The notes beneath the pieces are model-generated. The model searched no databases, had not been told where the DNA came from, and saw only the letters and a list, made by a program, of their open reading frames with translations. From positions 62,001 through 126,000 of the forward strand of contig NZ_JAAEDL010000001.1 of assembly GCF_018129005.1 (NCBI RefSeq): a stretch of 64,000 bases of DNA, given 5' to 3'. Origin of the DNA: Neoroseomonas eburnea (GTDB lineage Bacteria; Pseudomonadota; Alphaproteobacteria; Acetobacterales; Acetobacteraceae). Positions 33,130 through 41,899 of the stretch are shown here, one piece after another (position 1 is the stretch's first letter; every line of letters starts with the position of its first letter). A program made the translations under genes and the position numbers.

Positions 33130-34146
33130 ATGCGGCCCAGCCTGCATCCTCGTCTCCTGAACGGCCGTTCCGGCGATCCGGCCCTCTTTGTCGAGGCGCT
33201 GCACCTGCCCGATTCCGTGCTGCTCGACTGCGGCGACGTGACCGCCTTGGCGCCGCGCCACCTGCTGCGCCTCGGCGCGCTCGGCGTCTCCCATGCCCAC
33301 ATGGACCATTGGGCGGGCTTCGACCGGCTGCTGCGCCTTCTTGTCGGCCGTGGCAGGACATTGCCGGTGGTCGGCCCCGCCGGGTTCGCCGACCGGTTGT
33401 TCCACCGCCTGCAGGCCTACACTTGGAACCTCGCCGACCGCATTCCCGCCGATCTCGCCTTCGAGGTCACGGAGGTGACGCGCGGCGGGATCTGGCCGCG
33501 CACGCGCCTGCGCCTGCACGGCGGCTTCCGACCGGAGCCGCTGCCAGCCCTGCCGGCGGCGGCCGACGGCACCGTGCTGCGGGTCGGCGGGCTGCGCCTG
33601 CGGGCGGTGGTGCTCGATCATTTCGTGCCCTGCCTCGGCTTCGCCCTGGAGGAGCCGGTGCATGTCAATGTCTGGCGAACCCGGCTCGAGCAGCGCGGCC
33701 TGCCCAAGGGGGCCTGGCTCGCCGGGCTGAAGGCCGCGATCGCCGAGGGGCGTCCCGACGACCTGCCGATCCCTGTCCATGCGCGCGCCTCCGGCGCCGC
33801 CGACGCGCCGGTCCTGCCGCTCGGCGAGCTGCGCGACATCGTCGCGGTCACGCCGGGCCAGCGCCTCGTCTACCTGACCGACATGCTCGACACGCCGGCG
33901 AACCGCGCCGCCGCGATCGCCCTCGCCCGCGGGGCCGACATCCTCTTCATCGAGGCGACCTTCGCCGCGGAGGACGCGGACGTTGCCGCGGCGCGCGGCC
34001 ATCTGACCGCGCGAGCGGCCGGAGAGATCGCCGCCGCCGCCGGCGCGCGCCGCATCGAGCCCTTCCACTTCTCGCCGCGCTATGTCGGCCAGGAGGTCCG
34101 CCTTCTCGCCGAGGTCGCCGCCGCCGCGGGGCGCCCCGTCGGATAG
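33130..34146 (+). CDS. Metallo-beta-lactamase fold hydrolase, RNase Z-like
   Basis: 338 residues. The metal motif is SHAHMDHWAG, preceded by LLDCGDVTAL; further His/Asp ligands are in VLDHFVPC, LTDMLDTP and the late EPFHFSPRY. The layout resembles RNase Z/ElaC-type enzymes that trim tRNA 3' ends, but the N-terminus differs from housekeeping RNase Z. A general phosphodiesterase of this superfamily is the cautious call. It converges on the DUF2165 gene. Confidence 0.8.
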   Translation: MRPSLHPRLLNGRSGDPALFVEALHLPDSVLLDCGDVTALAPRHLLRLGALGVSHAHMDHWAGFDRLLRLLVGRGRTLPVVGPAGFADRLFHRLQAYTWNLADRIPADLAFEVTEVTRGGIWPRTRLRLHGGFRPEPLPALPAAADGTVLRVGGLRLRAVVLDHFVPCLGFALEEPVHVNVWRTRLEQRGLPKGAWLAGLKAAIAEGRPDDLPIPVHARASGAADAPVLPLGELRDIVAVTPGQRLVYLTDMLDTPANRAAAIALARGADILFIEATFAAEDADVAAARGHLTARAAGEIAAAAGARRIEPFHFSPRYVGQEVRLLAEVAAAAGRPVG

Positions 34147-34161
34147 CGGCGCCGGCGCCGC
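34146..34161. terminator. 16-base perfect palindrome between convergent genes
   Basis: GCGGCGCCGGCGCCGC lies in the 18-base gap between the converging metallo-beta-lactamase and DUF2165 stop codons, overlapping the first stop by one base. It may help end both transcripts, but it has no loop and may be chance in such GC-rich DNA. Confidence 0.3.
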
Positions 34162-34164
34162 ATC

Positions 34165-34656
34165 CTATTCACGCTCCCCGTTCGAGAGATGGAGCAGCAC
34201 GAGCAGCGTGAAGGTCAGGAAGATCGCCGCATTGGCCTGGCCGTTCCACTCCCGTGACTGCCACATCGAGAACCATTCCCCGGCAACCACCAGGAAGCCG
34301 AGCCCGTAGAGCAGCGCGCCAGCCGTCAGCCCCAGGATGGCCGGGCCGCGCGCCGCGTTCCAGGCTGCGGCCGTCCCGCTGCGTGCGCCCCAGAGCCTCG
34401 CCACCCCGATCCAGAGCAGCAGCGCCGTCCCCGCCTGCCAGGCGATGATCGCCAGATAGGCGGCATGGTGCATCGCCGGCGAGGTCACCGCCCGCCACAT
34501 CACGCCCGGCGAGCGGAAGGTGGTGTCCATCGACATCACATGCTGCACGAAGGCGAAGTTGCTGCCGTAGTCCGTGACGTTGCCGAAGGCGATGAGGCTG
34601 AAGAAGGCGGCGAGCGAGGCTGTCAGCGCGATGCGCGAAAGCCTCGGCGCCGTCAT
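34165..34656 (-). CDS. DUF2165 family small membrane protein
   Basis: 163 residues, four predicted membrane segments. The loop NVTDYGSNFAFVQHVMSMD is characteristic of DUF2165. Function unknown. Its start overlaps the stop of the GNAT gene by ATGA, and it is the last gene of the ParA-CopD-GNAT-DUF2165 run. Confidence 0.85.
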   Translation of the reverse strand: MTAPRLSRIALTASLAAFFSLIAFGNVTDYGSNFAFVQHVMSMDTTFRSPGVMWRAVTSPAMHHAAYLAIIAWQAGTALLLWIGVARLWGARSGTAAAWNAARGPAILGLTAGALLYGLGFLVVAGEWFSMWQSREWNGQANAAIFLTFTLLVLLHLSNGERE

Positions 34657-35105
34657 GCCCGGTCCGTCTGCAGCGCCTTGCGGAACCACACCCGCGCATG
34701 GCCTGCCGGCATGCCGTCCAGCCGCCCGAACTCGACATAGCCGTTGCGTTGCCAGAAGCCCGGCGCCTGGAAGGAGAAGGTGTCGGTATAGGCGTTGGTG
34801 CAGCCGCGCTCGCGCGCGATCGCCTCGGCGCGCCTCAGCAGCTCCGCGCCGTAGCCCTTGCCCCGCAGGTCCTGGCTCAGCCACAGCCAGTCGATGAACA
34901 GCCAGCCCCAGAAGGTCAGGCCGAGCAGCCCGCCATAGGTTTGGCCGTCGGAATCCTGGACCAGCAGCGTCACCGGCTCGCGGTCGTAGGGGCCGCCCAT
35001 GGCCTGGTTGAACTCATGCAGGCCGCGCTGGATCGCGCCCACCGCCTCGAATTCCGGTGCGGCGTCCTCGACGATCTCGAAGCCGGTCGTGTCCGTAGCG
35101 TTCAT
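34653..35105 (-). CDS. GNAT family N-acetyltransferase
   Basis: 150 residues. Acetyl-CoA loop LSQDLRGKGYGAELLRRAE and the strand FWQRNGYVEFGRL. The ATG at 35103-35105 overlaps the stop of the CopD-like gene by ATGA and is chosen over longer frames. Substrate unknown. Confidence 0.88.
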   Translation of the reverse strand: MNATDTTGFEIVEDAAPEFEAVGAIQRGLHEFNQAMGGPYDREPVTLLVQDSDGQTYGGLLGLTFWGWLFIDWLWLSQDLRGKGYGAELLRRAEAIARERGCTNAYTDTFSFQAPGFWQRNGYVEFGRLDGMPAGHARVWFRKALQTDRA

Positions 35106-35563
35106 CCGCCGAAGCGTCCCCATGCGGCGACGGCCACCGTCAGCAGGCCGAGCGCGAGATTGATCGTGACGCCCAGGCGGACCCGGTCCATCGCCGCGGC
35201 GGCGCCGGCGCGGTTCCCGGCGGCCAGTGCCGCGCGCATCGCCCGGAAGGGGCCGAGCGCCACGACGGCGAAGATTCCCGCCATCACGAGTCCCGTCAAA
35301 TGCATGAGGTGGACATGCCAGACGCTCGCGCCGAAGCCCCAGTACCACCCGTAGACCATGGCCCAGCCGGTGAGGATGATGATCGGCACCACATGCCACA
35401 GCATGCGGAAGAACCGACGGAAGACGCCGAGCATCAGCGCCAGGCGCTGCGGCGCCTCCAGCGCCTCGTGCGCCGCGGGACGCAGGGCGAGCAGGGCGAA
35501 GGCCATGCCGCCCACCCAGATCACCGCGCCGAGGACATGCAGCACGTAGAGCAGGGTTGCCAT
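35102..35563 (-). CDS. CopD-family/DUF2269-like four-helix membrane protein
   Basis: 153 residues, four membrane segments. The N-terminal LYVLHVLGAVIWVGGM and HVVPIIILTGWAM place His residues in the membrane as in CopD-type proteins, which may bind copper or heme. The specific role is not known. The ParA-like gene ends 1 base upstream. Confidence 0.8.
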   Translation of the reverse strand: MATLLYVLHVLGAVIWVGGMAFALLALRPAAHEALEAPQRLALMLGVFRRFFRMLWHVVPIIILTGWAMVYGWYWGFGASVWHVHLMHLTGLVMAGIFAVVALGPFRAMRAALAAGNRAGAAAAMDRVRLGVTINLALGLLTVAVAAWGRFGG

Positions 35564-35564
35564 C

Positions 35565-36197
35565 TCAGTCGTCCTTGAGGCCGCGCAGGGCGGCGGCGAG
35601 TGCGCGCGCCTCGGCCGCCGCGACGCCCTTCGGCGCCGCCTCCACGGCCCCGAGCCCGGCCATGAAGGCCTGGGCGAAGGCGGTCCGGTTGCCCAGCGCC
35701 GCGCCCACCAGCGGCAGGCCGCGGTCGTGGATCGCCGCCGTCACCTGGTCGAGCAGCCGGCCGGAGGCCGGTGCGCGGTTGAGCACCAGCATCACCCGCC
35801 GCCCTTCCTTCTTCGCGAGATCGAGCGTCGCGTCCATCGACCACAGGTCGGCGGCGGAGGGTTGCAGCGGTACCAGCACGAGATCCGCGCCGCGGACGGC
35901 GGTGCGGGCATCGCTGTCGTCATGCGGCGCGGTGTCGAGCAGCACGACATCGGTTTCGCGCCGCAGCCGGTCGAGGATGGAGGGCACCCGCCAGCCGGAG
36001 GGTGCCTCGAAATGCAGGGGCCGGGCCTTGCTGCTGCGGCCGCGCAACTCGTCCCAGCGGGCGAGGCTGCGCTGCGGGTCCATGTCGAGCAGCCCGACGC
36101 GTTCCCCGCCTTCGGCGAAGGCGGCGGCGAGGTTGGCGGCGATGGTGGACTTTCCCGCGCCGCCCTTGCGCTGCGCGACGGCGATGACGAAGGCCAT
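35565..36197 (-). CDS. ParA-like ATPase without a ParB partner
   Basis: 210 residues. Deviant Walker A KGGAGKST, GLLDMDPQRSLARW, the Walker B region VVLLDTAPHDD and LVPLQPSAADLWS. It belongs to the small single-domain ParA/MinD group that positions cargo on the nucleoid or membrane. No parB or parS is visible nearby, so it is not a chromosome-partition locus. It heads an operon of membrane and acetyltransferase genes with no known cargo. Confidence 0.88.
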   Translation of the reverse strand: MAFVIAVAQRKGGAGKSTIAANLAAAFAEGGERVGLLDMDPQRSLARWDELRGRSSKARPLHFEAPSGWRVPSILDRLRRETDVVLLDTAPHDDSDARTAVRGADLVLVPLQPSAADLWSMDATLDLAKKEGRRVMLVLNRAPASGRLLDQVTAAIHDRGLPLVGAALGNRTAFAQAFMAGLGAVEAAPKGVAAAEARALAAALRGLKDD

Positions 36198-36275
36198 GCG
36201 CGACTCCGACTGTTCGGGACAGAATAGCAGAGGTCGCGGAAAGCACGGTCCAGGGGACGTCCCCCGCGCCCGGCG

Positions 36276-36343
36276 CCCCCTCCCAAGTCAGTCCCCGAAG
36301 GACAAAGAAGGGAGGGGGAGCGGGGGAGGTTCTCCTCCCCCGC
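36276..36343 (-). repeat. Hairpin intergenic element, copy A (copy B at 61382)
   Basis: Outer arms 36276-36284/36310-36318 (9 bp) and inner hairpin 36320-36329/36334-36343 (10 bp, 4-base loop). Read on the minus strand it matches 61382-61448 over about 60 bases, including the stretch TCCCCCTCCCTTC and a following GTCCTT. It lies just 3' of the cytochrome gene and 3' of nothing else, so it may also end that transcript after the stop at 36347. Confidence 0.65.
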
Positions 36344-36346
36344 CCT

Positions 36347-36724
36347 TCAATCCAGGAACGGATTCCCGCCGCGCGGCCCGCGCCGCCGCGGCCCGTAGTG
36401 CTGCGCCAGGTAGTCCACGATGGTCTGCCGGAACTCCCCTTCCAGCGGGTTCATCCCGTGCTTCTCGCTCATCCAGTCCATCAGCTCGTCCCAGCGGTCG
36501 CGCGTGAAGGCGCTGCGCCGGATCAGCGCGGTGTTGTGGCAGGCGGTGCAGTAGCCGAAGACCTCGGAGCGGCCCTCGCCTTCGGCGAGTACCTCCTCCT
36601 CCTCCGCCTGGCCGGCGATCGCCGCCGCGGCCTCGGCCTGGCGGCGGGCGAGGTCGGCATCCTGCGCCAGCGCGATCGAGCCGGCGAGCAGGATGCCGGC
36701 GCTGAGCAAGCGCGCGATCCGCAT
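36347..36724 (-). CDS. sorB: Periplasmic cytochrome c subunit of a sulfite dehydrogenase-like enzyme
   Basis: 125 residues. A signal peptide (RIARLLSAGILLAGSIALAQ) precedes a coiled Ala/Glu stretch and a single heme site CTACH. The start overlaps the SorA-like stop by ATGA. It likely takes electrons from the molybdenum subunit and passes them to the respiratory chain. Small size and coupling fit SorB; other mono-heme partners of SorA-family enzymes are possible. Confidence 0.8.
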   Translation of the reverse strand: MRIARLLSAGILLAGSIALAQDADLARRQAEAAAAIAGQAEEEEVLAEGEGRSEVFGYCTACHNTALIRRSAFTRDRWDELMDWMSEKHGMNPLEGEFRQTIVDYLAQHYGPRRRGPRGGNPFLD

Positions 36725-38028
36725 CAGCCGACCAGGATCGCGACGCGGCTGATCGGGTTCGCGCCGTAGCCCTGCGGGTTCCAGTTGGCGGCGGCGTGCG
36801 GCTGCATGCGGCCCCGGCTGTCGGTGGCGCGGTACCAGATCTCGAAGTAGCCGTCGGAGGGCAGGGCGATCCGCCCGGTCCAGCGCTGCCAGGCGTGGTG
36901 GTTGGGTGGCGGGTTCACCGTCATGGCGTGCCAGCTCTGGCCGAAATCCACCGAGACGTGCACGGCGCTGACCGTCAGGTCGCCGGCCCAGGCCTGACCG
37001 CGGATGTCGAGGCCGCGGGTGCCGGCGGGCAGGCGGGCGCCGTGCGCGTGGCTCGTCAGCACCGAGCGCACGGGCATGCTCTCCATGTCGACGAAATCGG
37101 CGCCGGTGTTGCGGCTGCCCGGCACGATCGGCCGCACGGGCTCGCGGTAGGAGGTGCCGCCCATGCCGCGGCCGCGATGCGGCTCGGCCTTCAGCTCGAT
37201 CCGCGTGAACCATTTCTGGCTCAGCGAGCCGGGCCAGCCGGGCACGATCATGCGCACGGGCGCGCCGTGCATCTGCGGGATCGGCTGGCCGTTCATGCGG
37301 ATGGCGATGATTGTGTCCTCCTCCATCGCCTTCTCGATGCGCATGCCGCGGCTGATCGCCGGGCCCTGTGCCGAGAGGTGGCTGTCGGCGCCGTGGTGGC
37401 CGGTGAACTTCGCGCTGTCCTTCAGGCCGGCCGCGCGCAGCACGTCGCGCAGGCGCACGCCGGTCCATTCCGCGCAGGAGATGGCGCCGTTGCCCCATTG
37501 GTTGCCGGCCGCCTGGGGCGTGAAGCCGGAACGCCCGTTGCCGCCGCATTCCATTTGCAGCCGGCGCGTCACCAGCTCGAAGCGGCCCTCGAGTTCGCCG
37601 AGGCTGAGTTCGAGCGGCGTATTGACCTCCCCGTCCACGCGGATCTTCCACGCGCGCGGGTCGGCCGCGGGTTCAGGCACGGAGCCGTTGTTGCGGATGA
37701 AGAACTTGTCCGCCGGTGTCACGTCGTCATCGAGCAGGCTTTCCGGCGTCTCGGCATTCAGCGGCCGCGCACCTTGCATGATGAGACGCGCCTTGCCCTC
37801 CATCTGCAGGAACTGCGGTGCGTCCGAGCCCTGCGCCAGGGCCGCCGGCAGCAGGCCGGACGGCATGCTGCGCGCGAAGGGGATGGAGCCGCCGAGCGTC
37901 GCGCCCATGGCGGCGAGGGCTGCACCCTTCAGCGTGCCGCGCCGTCCCCAGACGAGCGCATCGGCACGCTCGGGGTCGTCGCGGTAGAGTTCCTGGACCG
38001 ACCGTTCCACGGTGCGGCGATTGGACAT
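36724..38028 (-). CDS. sorA: Sulfite oxidase/dehydrogenase-like molybdopterin enzyme (SorA family)
   Basis: 434 residues. A Tat-type signal (WGRRGTLKGAALAAMG...) directs it to the periplasm. The molybdenum-ligand Cys is in MECGGNGRSGF; RNNGSVPEP, HGAPVRMIVPGW and the C-terminal Mo-co dimerisation domain (AWAGDLTVSAVHVS) are typical of sulfite oxidases. It should oxidise sulfite or a similar substrate and pass electrons to the cytochrome encoded next. Divergent from the nnr gene across an AT-rich 48-base gap. Confidence 0.88.
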   Translation of the reverse strand: MSNRRTVERSVQELYRDDPERADALVWGRRGTLKGAALAAMGATLGGSIPFARSMPSGLLPAALAQGSDAPQFLQMEGKARLIMQGARPLNAETPESLLDDDVTPADKFFIRNNGSVPEPAADPRAWKIRVDGEVNTPLELSLGELEGRFELVTRRLQMECGGNGRSGFTPQAAGNQWGNGAISCAEWTGVRLRDVLRAAGLKDSAKFTGHHGADSHLSAQGPAISRGMRIEKAMEEDTIIAIRMNGQPIPQMHGAPVRMIVPGWPGSLSQKWFTRIELKAEPHRGRGMGGTSYREPVRPIVPGSRNTGADFVDMESMPVRSVLTSHAHGARLPAGTRGLDIRGQAWAGDLTVSAVHVSVDFGQSWHAMTVNPPPNHHAWQRWTGRIALPSDGYFEIWYRATDSRGRMQPHAAANWNPQGYGANPISRVAILVG

Positions 38029-38076
38029 TCGGGCCTCCCTTTTACTTGCTTATTTGTGCATGGAGATATCGGTAGA

Positions 38077-39537
38077 ATGACCATCGGCGCAAGACCGTTT
38101 GAGTTGCTGACGCCCGAGGAGATGTCCCGCGCCGACGCACTGGCGATCGCCTCTGGCGTGCCGGGCGATCGCCTGATGGAAGCGGCGGGCCGCGCCGTGG
38201 CGCGGGCCGCGATGCGCCGTTTCCGCCCCTGCCGGACGCTGGTGCTGGCCGGCCCCGGCAACAATGGCGGTGACGGCTATGTCGCGGCGCGCTTGCTCGA
38301 ACAGGCCGGCTGGCCGGTGGCGGTCGCCGCCCTCGCGCCGCCGCGGGAGGGCACCGACGCGGCCCGGGCCGCCGCCCGCTGGCGCGGTCCTATGGCGCCC
38401 TTCGCGCCGGGCGAAGCGGCGCGGGCCCGGCTGGTGGTCGATGCGGTGTTCGGTGCCGGCCTGGCGCGCCCGGTCGATGGGCTGGCGGCGGAAGCCCTCG
38501 CGGCCGCGCGGGGGCCGGTGCTGGCGGTCGACGTCCCTTCCGGGCTGGACGGCGCGACCGGGCAGGTGAGGGGCTTCGCCCCGCGCGCGGCGCTGACGGT
38601 GACGTTCTTCCGCCTCAAGCCGGGGCATCTGCTGATGCCGGGGCGGGAATTCTGCGGCGAGACGCTGCTGGCCGAGATCGGCCTGCCCGCCGCCGTGCTG
38701 GCCCAGGTCGCGCCGCGCGCCTGGCGCAACGGGCCCGGCCTGTGGCGCCTGCCGGAGCACGGGGCGGCGGCGCACAAGTACCTGCGCGGCCACGTGACCA
38801 TCCTCGCCGGCGCCGGCATGACGGGGGCGGCGCGGCTCGCCGCCGAGGGGGCACGGCGGGCCGGGGCGGGGCTGGTCACGCTGGCGGCGCCTGACCGTGC
38901 CAGCGCGGATGTGCTGCGCGGCGGCGCGCCCGGGGTGATCGTCACCGAGGCGCCGCCCTCGGAGCTGCTGGAGGATGCCCGGCGGACCGCCTGGGTGGTG
39001 GGGCCGGGCCTGCCGGCCGAGGAGGCGACGCTTGCCGCGCTGCGCGCGATCGTCGCGGCCGGGCGGCGGGTGGTGGCCGATGCCGGGGCGCTCGCCGCCG
39101 CCGGCGGATCGCCCATGGCGCTGGCGGGCTGCGCCGTGCTCACGCCGCATGAAGGCGAGTTCGCCCGCGTCTTCGGCCCCGTCGCAGGGGATCGGCCGGG
39201 GGCCGTGCGGCGCGCGGCGGCGCTGACCGGCGCGGTGGTATTGCTCAAGGGGCCCGATACCGTGATCGCCGCGCCGGACGGGCAGGTTGCGATCAACGAT
39301 CACGCGCCGCCCTGGCTCGCGACCGGCGGCACGGGGGATGTATTGGCCGGCGTGATCGCCGCGCTGCTGGCCGCCGGCATGCCGCCCTTCGAGGCCGCGG
39401 CCGCCGGCGCCTGGCTGCACGGCGAGGCCGCCCTGCGCTGCGGTCCCGGCCTGCTGGCCGAGGATCTCGCCCCCCGGCTGCCGGAGGCCATACGCGCCGC
39501 CGGGCAGGCGCGGCAACCCCAGGGAGCATCCGCGTGA
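38077..39537 (+). CDS. nnr: Bifunctional NAD(P)H-hydrate repair enzyme
   Basis: 486 residues. N-terminal NAD(P)HX epimerase (about 1-215) with GPGNNGGDGYVAARLL and DVPSGLDG; C-terminal ADP-dependent dehydratase with GAGMTGAARLA, LTPHEGEFARVFG and the ATP/ADP-site LATGGTGDVLAG. It restores damaged NAD(P)H. The ATG at 38077 is chosen; the in-frame GTG at 38057 is less likely. A 6-codon frame beginning ATG at 38060 ends on a TGA that overlaps this start. Confidence 0.93.
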   Translation: MTIGARPFELLTPEEMSRADALAIASGVPGDRLMEAAGRAVARAAMRRFRPCRTLVLAGPGNNGGDGYVAARLLEQAGWPVAVAALAPPREGTDAARAAARWRGPMAPFAPGEAARARLVVDAVFGAGLARPVDGLAAEALAAARGPVLAVDVPSGLDGATGQVRGFAPRAALTVTFFRLKPGHLLMPGREFCGETLLAEIGLPAAVLAQVAPRAWRNGPGLWRLPEHGAAAHKYLRGHVTILAGAGMTGAARLAAEGARRAGAGLVTLAAPDRASADVLRGGAPGVIVTEAPPSELLEDARRTAWVVGPGLPAEEATLAALRAIVAAGRRVVADAGALAAAGGSPMALAGCAVLTPHEGEFARVFGPVAGDRPGAVRRAAALTGAVVLLKGPDTVIAAPDGQVAINDHAPPWLATGGTGDVLAGVIAALLAAGMPPFEAAAAGAWLHGEAALRCGPGLLAEDLAPRLPEAIRAAGQARQPQGASA

Positions 39538-39787
39538 CTGCTTCGCTCACAAGGTCGTGTTCGAGGGTGGGGTGACCCACTTCCGATAGGCCTCCGGGCC
39601 ATATTCAGGCCCTTGTCGGCCGGCTCTTCTCGGGGCGCCACCGATGCGTGCACCAGATCTAGACGCGCACGCAACCGCGCACCACCAGATGATGGGGCAC
39701 CCAAAAAATGGACCGAATGTCTCTAGAGTATTGAAAAGTCGGTTTCTTTACGCGAAGCTAACGCACCGGATCATTCTGGGGGACATC
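39538..39787. other. Spacer before the 127-residue gene: promoter region
   Basis: 250 bases with no convincing gene. The right half (39690-39787) is far richer in A/T than the genome (CCCAAAAAATGG, GTATTGAAAAGTCGG, TTTCTTTACG), as expected for a promoter. The left half reads in one minus-strand frame as about 40 residues ending EAYRKWVTPPSNTTL and a stop. This may be a gene relic, but I do not recognise it. Confidence 0.4.
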
Positions 39788-40171
39788 ATGAGCAGCCACC
39801 TCATCGCCGCCCTTCACCAGGAGGAACGCGCCATCATCGCCGAGCTTCGCGCCTCGCGGCCGTTCATGCGGCTCGAAGGCATCCGGCGGTTGCTCGAGAT
39901 GTACGACGCGCAACCTTCCGTCTCGGTTGGGCTTGAGATGGCGCCGCCGCCGGCGGCGGACCGCGCCACCGCCTCCGTCGTGCAGATCGCGCCGCCGATG
40001 GCGGCGGCCCCGCAGGCCATCCCGATGCCGGGCCCGGTGGCAGCCATGGCCGAGGCGGCCGTCGCCGAGGCCGCCCGTACCGCTCCGCCGATGGCCGTCG
40101 CCGCCCCTGAGGAACCGGCCAGCGTCGTCTCCAGCGTGCGCGCCGCGCTGCTCGGCATCGGCAAGCCCTGA
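39788..40171 (+). CDS. Hypothetical protein with helical N-terminus and Ala/Pro-rich tail
   Basis: 127 residues. The first 50 are a charged helix (EERAIIAELRASRPFMRLEGIRRLLEMYD), like the N-terminal helices of several short alphaproteobacterial regulators that carry a C-terminal winged helix; that domain is absent here. The rest is low-complexity Ala/Pro/Met. No signal peptide. Start chosen at the ATG after GGGGGAC. Function unknown. Confidence 0.65.
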   Translation: MSSHLIAALHQEERAIIAELRASRPFMRLEGIRRLLEMYDAQPSVSVGLEMAPPPAADRATASVVQIAPPMAAAPQAIPMPGPVAAMAEAAVAEAARTAPPMAVAAPEEPASVVSSVRAALLGIGKP

Positions 40172-40434
40172 CGCGCGCCGTGGCCGCGCCTGGCTGGCGC
40201 GGCGGGCAGGGTGAAGGCGGCGGAATCTCACCCGGGAAATTGGTGTTCCGTCACATTGCCTTGATTTGAAAGCATGACTTGTGTTCGCGGGTGGGCGGTG
40301 AAACGGCGGTTGCGCGCCGGCCGCCTTGCCGTCGTCCTCGCGCCACTTCACACGAAGCGGCAGCGGGCGCACCCGAGGCTGGCGTTTCACGATCTGTGTC
40401 ACTAGGTTACAGGACGTCGGAACGGGAGCCACGA
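40172..40434. other. Spacer upstream of malonyl-CoA decarboxylase
   Basis: 263 bases without a gene. The part around 40235-40280 is relatively AT-rich (TTGATTTGAAAGCATGAC) and may hold a promoter. The rest is GC-rich. No known operator recognised. Confidence 0.35.
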
Positions 40435-41883
40435 ATGTCCGAGGTCGCCATCCAGGCAGGACTGCTCGACAGGGCACTCCGCCGCGTTTCCCTGCTCTGG
40501 CGCGACATGGCCTCGGTTGTCGGCCGCAGCGATCAGGACCCGGGCATCACCGAGCGCCTGAGCGCATGCCTCGACGCCAGGGGTGGCGAGGTTTCCGCGC
40601 GCAACCGCGCCGCCGGGCTCGCCGAAACCTACCGGACGCTCGATCACGCCGGCCGCACCGACTTTCTGCGTGCACTCGCCGCCTTCGATTCGGACCCGGC
40701 CGCGGTCGCCCGCGCCATGGAGAAGGTCGCCGCCGCCGCGGATGCGGCCGAGCGCGCCGTCGCCACCGCCCGGCTGCGCCGCGCCCTGGAGCCGCCGCGT
40801 ATCCGCCTGCTGACCGCCTTCGCCGCCATCCCGGATGGGGTGAAGTTCCTGGTCGACCTGCGTGCGGACCTGCTCGCGCGGCTGAACGGGGACAAGCTGC
40901 TGCAGGCGCTGGAGACCGACCTCAAGGGCCTGCTCGCCTCCTGGTTCGATGTCGGCTTCCTGGACCTGCGCCGGATCGACTGGCGTTCCCCCGCCGCGCT
41001 GCTCGAGAAGCTGGTGGAATACGAGGCGGTCCACCGCATCCGCACCTGGCGCGACCTCAAGAACCGGCTGGATTCCGACCGCCGCTGCTACGCCTTCTTC
41101 CATCCCCGCATGCCCGAGGAGCCGCTGATCTTCGTCGAGGTCGCGCTGGTCCAGGGCATGTCGGACAGCGTGCAGCGCCTGCTGGACGAGAAGGCGCCGG
41201 TGCTCGACCCGCACAAGGCGGACACCGCGGTCTTCTATTCGATCAACAACTGCCAGCGCGGGCTGGACGGCATCTCCTTCGGCAATTTCCTGATCAAGCG
41301 GGTGGTCGGGCTGCTTTCCGATGAATTCCGCAATCTCAAGGTGTTCTGCACACTCTCTCCCATCCCGGGTTTCCGTCGTTGGCTCGATGGGGCACTGGCG
41401 GCGGGCGAGCTCCCGCTGACGGAGGAGGAACGCAAGGCGCTGCTCGCGGCCTCGCCGCCTTCCCTCGCGCTGCTGGCGCCCGAGGGCAGCCCCGCCGCAG
41501 AGCCGGAAACACCGCGGGAGGATGCGGTCGTGGCGTTGCAGCGCCTGCTGGCGCGGCGTGGCTGGTCGCGCGACGAGACCGCCGGCAAGGTGCTGGAGCC
41601 GGTGCTGACACGGCTCTGCGCCCGCTACCTGCTGCGCGAGGATGCGCCGGGCCGCCCCGGCCGCGCCCGCGACCCGGTGGCGCATTTCCACCTGTCCAAC
41701 GGCGCGCGGATCGAACGGCTGAACTGGCGCGCGGATGTTTCGGAGAACGGCCAGCGCCAGGCGCTCGGGATGATGGTGAACTACCTCTACGACCCGGAGC
41801 GCATCGAGGACCATCACGAAGGCTATGTCGGCGAGGGCCGCCGCGCGGTCTCGGCGGCGATGCGGCGGCTTGCGAAGGGGTAG
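40435..41883 (+). CDS. Malonyl-CoA decarboxylase
   Basis: 482 residues, usual length. N-terminal helical domain, then the acetyltransferase-like catalytic domain with CYAFFHPRMPEEPLIFVEVAL, NCQRGLDGISFGNFLIK, FCTLSPIPGFRRWL and the catalytic His region AHFHLSNGARIERLNW. It converts malonyl-CoA to acetyl-CoA and CO2. In rhizobia it is matA, in an operon with matB; no malonyl-CoA synthetase lies beside it here. It may serve malonate use or control of fatty-acid synthesis. Confidence 0.93.
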   Translation: MSEVAIQAGLLDRALRRVSLLWRDMASVVGRSDQDPGITERLSACLDARGGEVSARNRAAGLAETYRTLDHAGRTDFLRALAAFDSDPAAVARAMEKVAAAADAAERAVATARLRRALEPPRIRLLTAFAAIPDGVKFLVDLRADLLARLNGDKLLQALETDLKGLLASWFDVGFLDLRRIDWRSPAALLEKLVEYEAVHRIRTWRDLKNRLDSDRRCYAFFHPRMPEEPLIFVEVALVQGMSDSVQRLLDEKAPVLDPHKADTAVFYSINNCQRGLDGISFGNFLIKRVVGLLSDEFRNLKVFCTLSPIPGFRRWLDGALAAGELPLTEEERKALLAASPPSLALLAPEGSPAAEPETPREDAVVALQRLLARRGWSRDETAGKVLEPVLTRLCARYLLREDAPGRPGRARDPVAHFHLSNGARIERLNWRADVSENGQRQALGMMVNYLYDPERIEDHHEGYVGEGRRAVSAAMRRLAKG

Positions 41884-41899
41884 GGCGCGCCCGCCGCCG

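Noticed and set aside
39538..39660. Minus-strand frame ending EAYRKWVTPPSNTTL as a transposase relic
   Set aside because: It looks protein-like but I cannot match it to a named family and found no terminal inverted repeats or flanking duplication.
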